A stretch of 64,000 bases of DNA, taken from positions 310,001 through 374,000 of the forward strand of contig CBDHHG010000008.1 in the NCBI GenBank assembly GCA_965263225.1. The letters are read 5' to 3'. The stretch's first letter is position 1; each line of letters opens with the position of its first letter. The notes under the pieces are model-generated. The model saw nothing but the letters and a program-made list of their open reading frames with translations, searched no databases and was not told the origin of the DNA. Shown one piece after another: positions 61,316 through 64,000 of the stretch. The DNA is from DT-111 sp965263225 (GTDB taxonomy: Bacteria > Bacteroidota > Bacteroidia > Chitinophagales > Saprospiraceae). A program made the position numbers and the translations under genes.

Positions 61316-62214
61316 TCCGCAACAATGGCAATCTTGTAGCTGTCACTAATAGCCAGGCGCGTGATATTCCGGATATCATAGTAGCGTAAATCCGCAATCT
61401 CAATCCAATTCTCATCTATAAAGCGATTGAATTTAAACAGCTTGCTACCTCTAGCCATGATAAAGGTGCCATCGGGTAAAAGGGCAAAATCCTCACTACC
61501 CGGTAAAGTTTCGATGATTTTCTGCGGAGCTGCTCCTCGTTGGAACAAATTGAACTCCATAATCAATCCTGTATTATTATTGGCGGCCTTTTGGATGTAG
61601 GCGAGATTCTCATTCGGAAGTTTAGCGAAGCTGCGGCCAGGATTGGTGGCCAGGGGGGTGACTTCATCAGATCTGATATCTGCGATTCCCAGATAATTGT
61701 TGTTGGCTTCGACCATGTAGACAGCTATCTGGTAACTATTTAGCCATTGGTAATAACCAATACCTTGGACATATTTGAAAACGGGTTTACCGTTGGTGGT
61801 TCGGTCCGTTGGAAACTGCCATAATCTTAGGATGGTGTCCACTCCGTGTACCTCTTGCCGAACAGCAGAAAAGAAGTAGCTATTCTCCATAGGCTTGGGG
61901 GAAAATTCACCATCAGGTGTTTCCGTCACCTTCGTTTTGGTCTTTTCTTCCAAATTGAGGGAATAGAGATCCGTTTGATTAGTACCAGGTAATTGAACAG
62001 AAATATACAATTCCGAATCATTGAAAAAATACGGATGGTTATTGTATCCATTCGGATTGAAGGAAGTGAGGTATTGTGGATTGTTGAATTGGAAGTTGCT
62101 ATCGGAAACCTGTTCTAGGTCGAACAAGTAGATGTTCGATTTAGGATAGATCTGGGCTTTAAGGGGAAGAGCAAGACCGATCAGACATGCAAATAGGAAT
62201 GTGATTCTAAACAT
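61312..62214 (-). CDS. Secreted beta-propeller-like protein
   Basis: A 300-residue exported protein (signal peptide FLFACLIGLALPLKAQ). The mature part consists of repeated segments of about 45 residues with alternating strands (YLTSFNPNGYNNHPYFFNDS, SPKPMENSYFFSAVRQEV, LGIADIRSDEVTPLATNPG), as in TolB/WD40-like propellers. No enzymatic motif was recognised. Its stop overlaps that of the convergent glycosyltransferase gene by 4 bp. A divergent sugar dehydrogenase gene starts 323 bp upstream. Confidence 0.7.
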   Translation of the reverse strand: MFRITFLFACLIGLALPLKAQIYPKSNIYLFDLEQVSDSNFQFNNPQYLTSFNPNGYNNHPYFFNDSELYISVQLPGTNQTDLYSLNLEEKTKTKVTETPDGEFSPKPMENSYFFSAVRQEVHGVDTILRLWQFPTDRTTNGKPVFKYVQGIGYYQWLNSYQIAVYMVEANNNYLGIADIRSDEVTPLATNPGRSFAKLPNENLAYIQKAANNNTGLIMEFNLFQRGAAPQKIIETLPGSEDFALLPDGTFIMARGSKLFKFNRFIDENWIEIADLRYYDIRNITRLAISDSYKIAIVAD

Positions 62215-62537
62215 CGTCGTGTTGCTTTTAGGGCTTAAATTTAGGAAAATATGTTGGATTTGTTTAGGCTCGTCAATTTTGGCTTTTTTCCGTCATCTAT
62301 CCGTTATTCTTCTTAAATTGACCCAAAAAAGTAATAAGTATGAGGATAATTGTATCCTCATACTTATATCTTATTTTCTATAAGGTATCTTTTCTCAGGC
62401 CTTTGCCTTTCGTACCGTAGTGTCCTGCAAGTAATTCGAGACCAATCTGATCCAAGGATGTTTTCTGGTAACTATTCCCCACAGAACAACATTGCCCTCA
62501 TACTTACAATCAATTTTATTTATACATTATTCAATTA
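62215..62537. other. Intergenic region between divergent secreted protein genes
   Basis: This 323-bp gap holds a perfect 15-bp hairpin at 62334-62367 and a repeat of part of that sequence (CCTCATACTTA) near 62496. No reading frame or RNA gene was seen. It probably carries the promoters of both neighbouring genes. Confidence 0.5.
62334..62367. repeat. Perfect 15-bp hairpin
   Basis: ATAAGTATGAGGATA at 62334-62348 pairs perfectly with TATCCTCATACTTAT at 62353-62367 around the tetraloop ATTG. It is AT-rich and not followed by a clear T tract. A third copy of the core, CCTCATACTTA, lies at about 62496-62506 in front of the dehydrogenase gene. Confidence 0.7.
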
Positions 62538-64000
62538 ATGACTATGAAGCAATCAACGCCTTTTCTTCTCTTATTAGTACTCTATATATGGAGTACTCCT
62601 GCTATCCTCGCCCAAGACAGGATACAACTGGAGGAGTTTGCTAGCGGTCTGAGCAACCCTGTAGATATTGCCAATGCTGGTGACGAACGACTATTTGTGG
62701 TGGAGAAACGGGGCTTTGTTCGTATTCTCTCAGCAGATGGTAGCCTTTTAGCGCAGCCCTTTTTAGATATTGATAGTTTAGTGGATAGTGGGGCTTCTGA
62801 GGAAGGCTTGTTAGGCATAGCCTTCCATCCCAATTATGCTGAAAATGGTTACTTCTTTGTGAATTATACCGATAATAATGGTCATACACAAGTTTCACGC
62901 TTTTCAGTAAGTACGGACAATCCTGACCTAGCAGATGCTTCTTCTCAAAAGAAGATTCTCAATATTGTACAACCCTATGACAACCATAATGGAGGTGATC
63001 TTGCTTTTGGTCCTGATGGATACTTATACATAGGAACGGGAGATGGAGGTCTTGGAGGAGATCCGGAAAATTCAGGACAAACACGTACCTCTTTACTCGG
63101 AAAGATGCTTAGAATCGATATTAATACCGAGGGGCCTTACACTATCCCAGAGGATAACCCATTTGCTAATACAGATTTCACCCTGGACGAGGTTTGGGCC
63201 TTGGGCTTGCGTAACCCTTGGCGATATAGTTTTGATCGTTTGACCGGGGATTTGTGGATTGGTGATGTGGGGCAAGGAGAATGGGAGGAAATAGATCTTC
63301 AATTGGCCAATAGCCCAGGGGGAGAAAACTATGGCTGGCGTTGCTATGAGGGCAATGCGACCTTTAACACAAATGGCTGTGCGGATGCGAATACCCTTAC
63401 TTTCCCTATACATGTATATACTAGCAATTTTACGATAGGGTGTTCTGTTACAGGGGGGTATGTGTATAGGGGGAGTGACTTCCCAGACCTATATGGCCAT
63501 TATGTGTATACCGATTTCTGCTCTGGTCGAATTTGGTCATTGTATCCCAATGGTGCGGATGGTTGGACGAATACAGAATGGTACAATGGTGCCAATAGCC
63601 AGTACAGCACCTTTGGGGAAGATCAGCAGGGAGAGTTGTATCTAGCAGCTTACAGTGATGGCCAGATCTTCCGTGTGGTAGATCGTTGCCCAGAACTAAC
63701 GGTAGAAAGTAACGTGAAATTCGTTAGCTGTACCGGAGCCAATGATGGAGAGATTAGCTTAGCCATCCAAAATCCATCTAGCAGTTTTGAGGTAAAATGG
63801 TCCAATGGAGATGAGGGGAATACGATACAAGAATTGGGGCCGGGAGAATATAGCTATACCTTGACCAATGATTGGGGCTGTACCCGTACCGATGCGCTTT
63901 TTATTATGGAACCTTTTCCCGAAGTGGTGACCATCGAGGCGAATGGTCCTTTGTTATCCGTGCCGGAGAATTGGGAATCTTATCAGTGGTTGATAAACGG
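62538..64000 (+). CDS. PQQ-dependent sugar dehydrogenase-like secreted protein (3' end outside window)
   Basis: An incomplete gene of which 487 codons are visible; the frame runs off the window. A signal peptide (FLLLLVLYIWSTPAILAQ) is followed by a six-bladed propeller of the glucose/sorbosone dehydrogenase type at about 28-380: EGLLGIAFHPNYAENG, PYDNHNGGDLAFGPDGYLYI, GTGDGGLGGDPEN and LGLRNPWRYSFD, with the conserved histidine in NHNGGDL. A SprB-like repeat follows (VKFVSCTGANDGEISLAI) and then the start of an Ig-like domain. A C-terminal T9SS sorting domain is likely outside the window. It would oxidise an aldose or a similar sugar in the periplasm or outside the cell with PQQ. Confidence 0.85.
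   Translation, partial: MTMKQSTPFLLLLVLYIWSTPAILAQDRIQLEEFASGLSNPVDIANAGDERLFVVEKRGFVRILSADGSLLAQPFLDIDSLVDSGASEEGLLGIAFHPNYAENGYFFVNYTDNNGHTQVSRFSVSTDNPDLADASSQKKILNIVQPYDNHNGGDLAFGPDGYLYIGTGDGGLGGDPENSGQTRTSLLGKMLRIDINTEGPYTIPEDNPFANTDFTLDEVWALGLRNPWRYSFDRLTGDLWIGDVGQGEWEEIDLQLANSPGGENYGWRCYEGNATFNTNGCADANTLTFPIHVYTSNFTIGCSVTGGYVYRGSDFPDLYGHYVYTDFCSGRIWSLYPNGADGWTNTEWYNGANSQYSTFGEDQQGELYLAAYSDGQIFRVVDRCPELTVESNVKFVSCTGANDGEISLAIQNPSSSFEVKWSNGDEGNTIQELGPGEYSYTLTNDWGCTRTDALFIMEPFPEVVTIEANGPLLSVPENWESYQWLIN

Overview
The window reads as a chromosome segment of a member of the Bacteroidota, probably the Saprospiria (Lewinella-like). The evidence is: the order tRNA-Thr/Tyr/Gly/Thr - tuf - tRNA-Trp - secE - nusG - rplKAJL - rpoBC; secreted proteins with type IX secretion (T9SS) type A and type B C-terminal sorting domains and SprB-like repeats; a bacillithiol gene (bshB1); PadR regulators paired with permease-prefix-domain proteins; and promoters of the Bacteroidota form TTTG-N19/20-TAnnTTTG. 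A GH117-type hydrolase, a remnant of a GH29 fucosidase and a vanadium-haloperoxidase-like lipoprotein suggest, by inference only, a marine habitat with algal polysaccharides.

Layout. 1-13984: information-processing block with five tRNAs, EF-Tu, SecE, NusG, L11, L1, L10, L7/L12 and RNA polymerase beta and beta', with hairpins after tuf, between rplL and rpoB, between rpoB and rpoC, and a strong terminator after rpoC. 14040-23512 (minus strand): riboflavin synthase, two tandem paralogous giant secreted proteins with type B sorting domains, rfbD and rfbC of dTDP-rhamnose synthesis, and der. 23635-25889: a 5'-truncated GH65 hydrolase gene joined to the tail of an unrelated gene. 26061-32224: vanadium-haloperoxidase-like lipoprotein, DASS-type anion symporter, an AraC-type sensor that has lost its DNA-binding domain, and a beta-helix T9SS protein. 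32252-35406 (minus): a RimK ligase and an AspA/AstE-type hydrolase separated by a PadR/membrane-protein pair and a four-unit inverted repeat array. 35578-44753: UMF1 transporter, small membrane protein, glutathione-peroxidase-like enzyme, bshB1, a THUMP RNA methyltransferase with a small secreted partner, a second PadR with a large ABC permease, and an orphan secreted protein. 45000-50499: acyl-CoA carboxylase beta, HtrA protease, dapF and threonine aldolase. 50497-53968: eroded carbohydrate island (GH29 tail, DUF5060 hydrolase, GH117). 54571-64000: NqrM-like protein, mazG, DUF151 nuclease-like protein, CoA-binding protein, pyruvate dehydrogenase E2, recR, an unusual GT2/phosphoglycosyltransferase-like fusion, a secreted beta-propeller-like protein, and a PQQ-type sugar dehydrogenase that runs off the end.

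Most of the window is ordinary housekeeping. No CRISPR array, prophage, transposase or complete insertion sequence was seen. The less explained material is non-coding or remodelled: two roughly 150-bp imperfect palindromes in intergenic spaces (38789-38942 and 54907-55065) that look like members of one dispersed family; a four-unit inverted array at 34316-34470; a 27-bp perfect direct repeat over a PadR promoter; three or four gene remnants; and the 650-residue glycosyltransferase fused to a phosphoglycosyltransferase scaffold that seems to lack its catalytic core. All functional statements rest on motifs read by eye; no database search was run.
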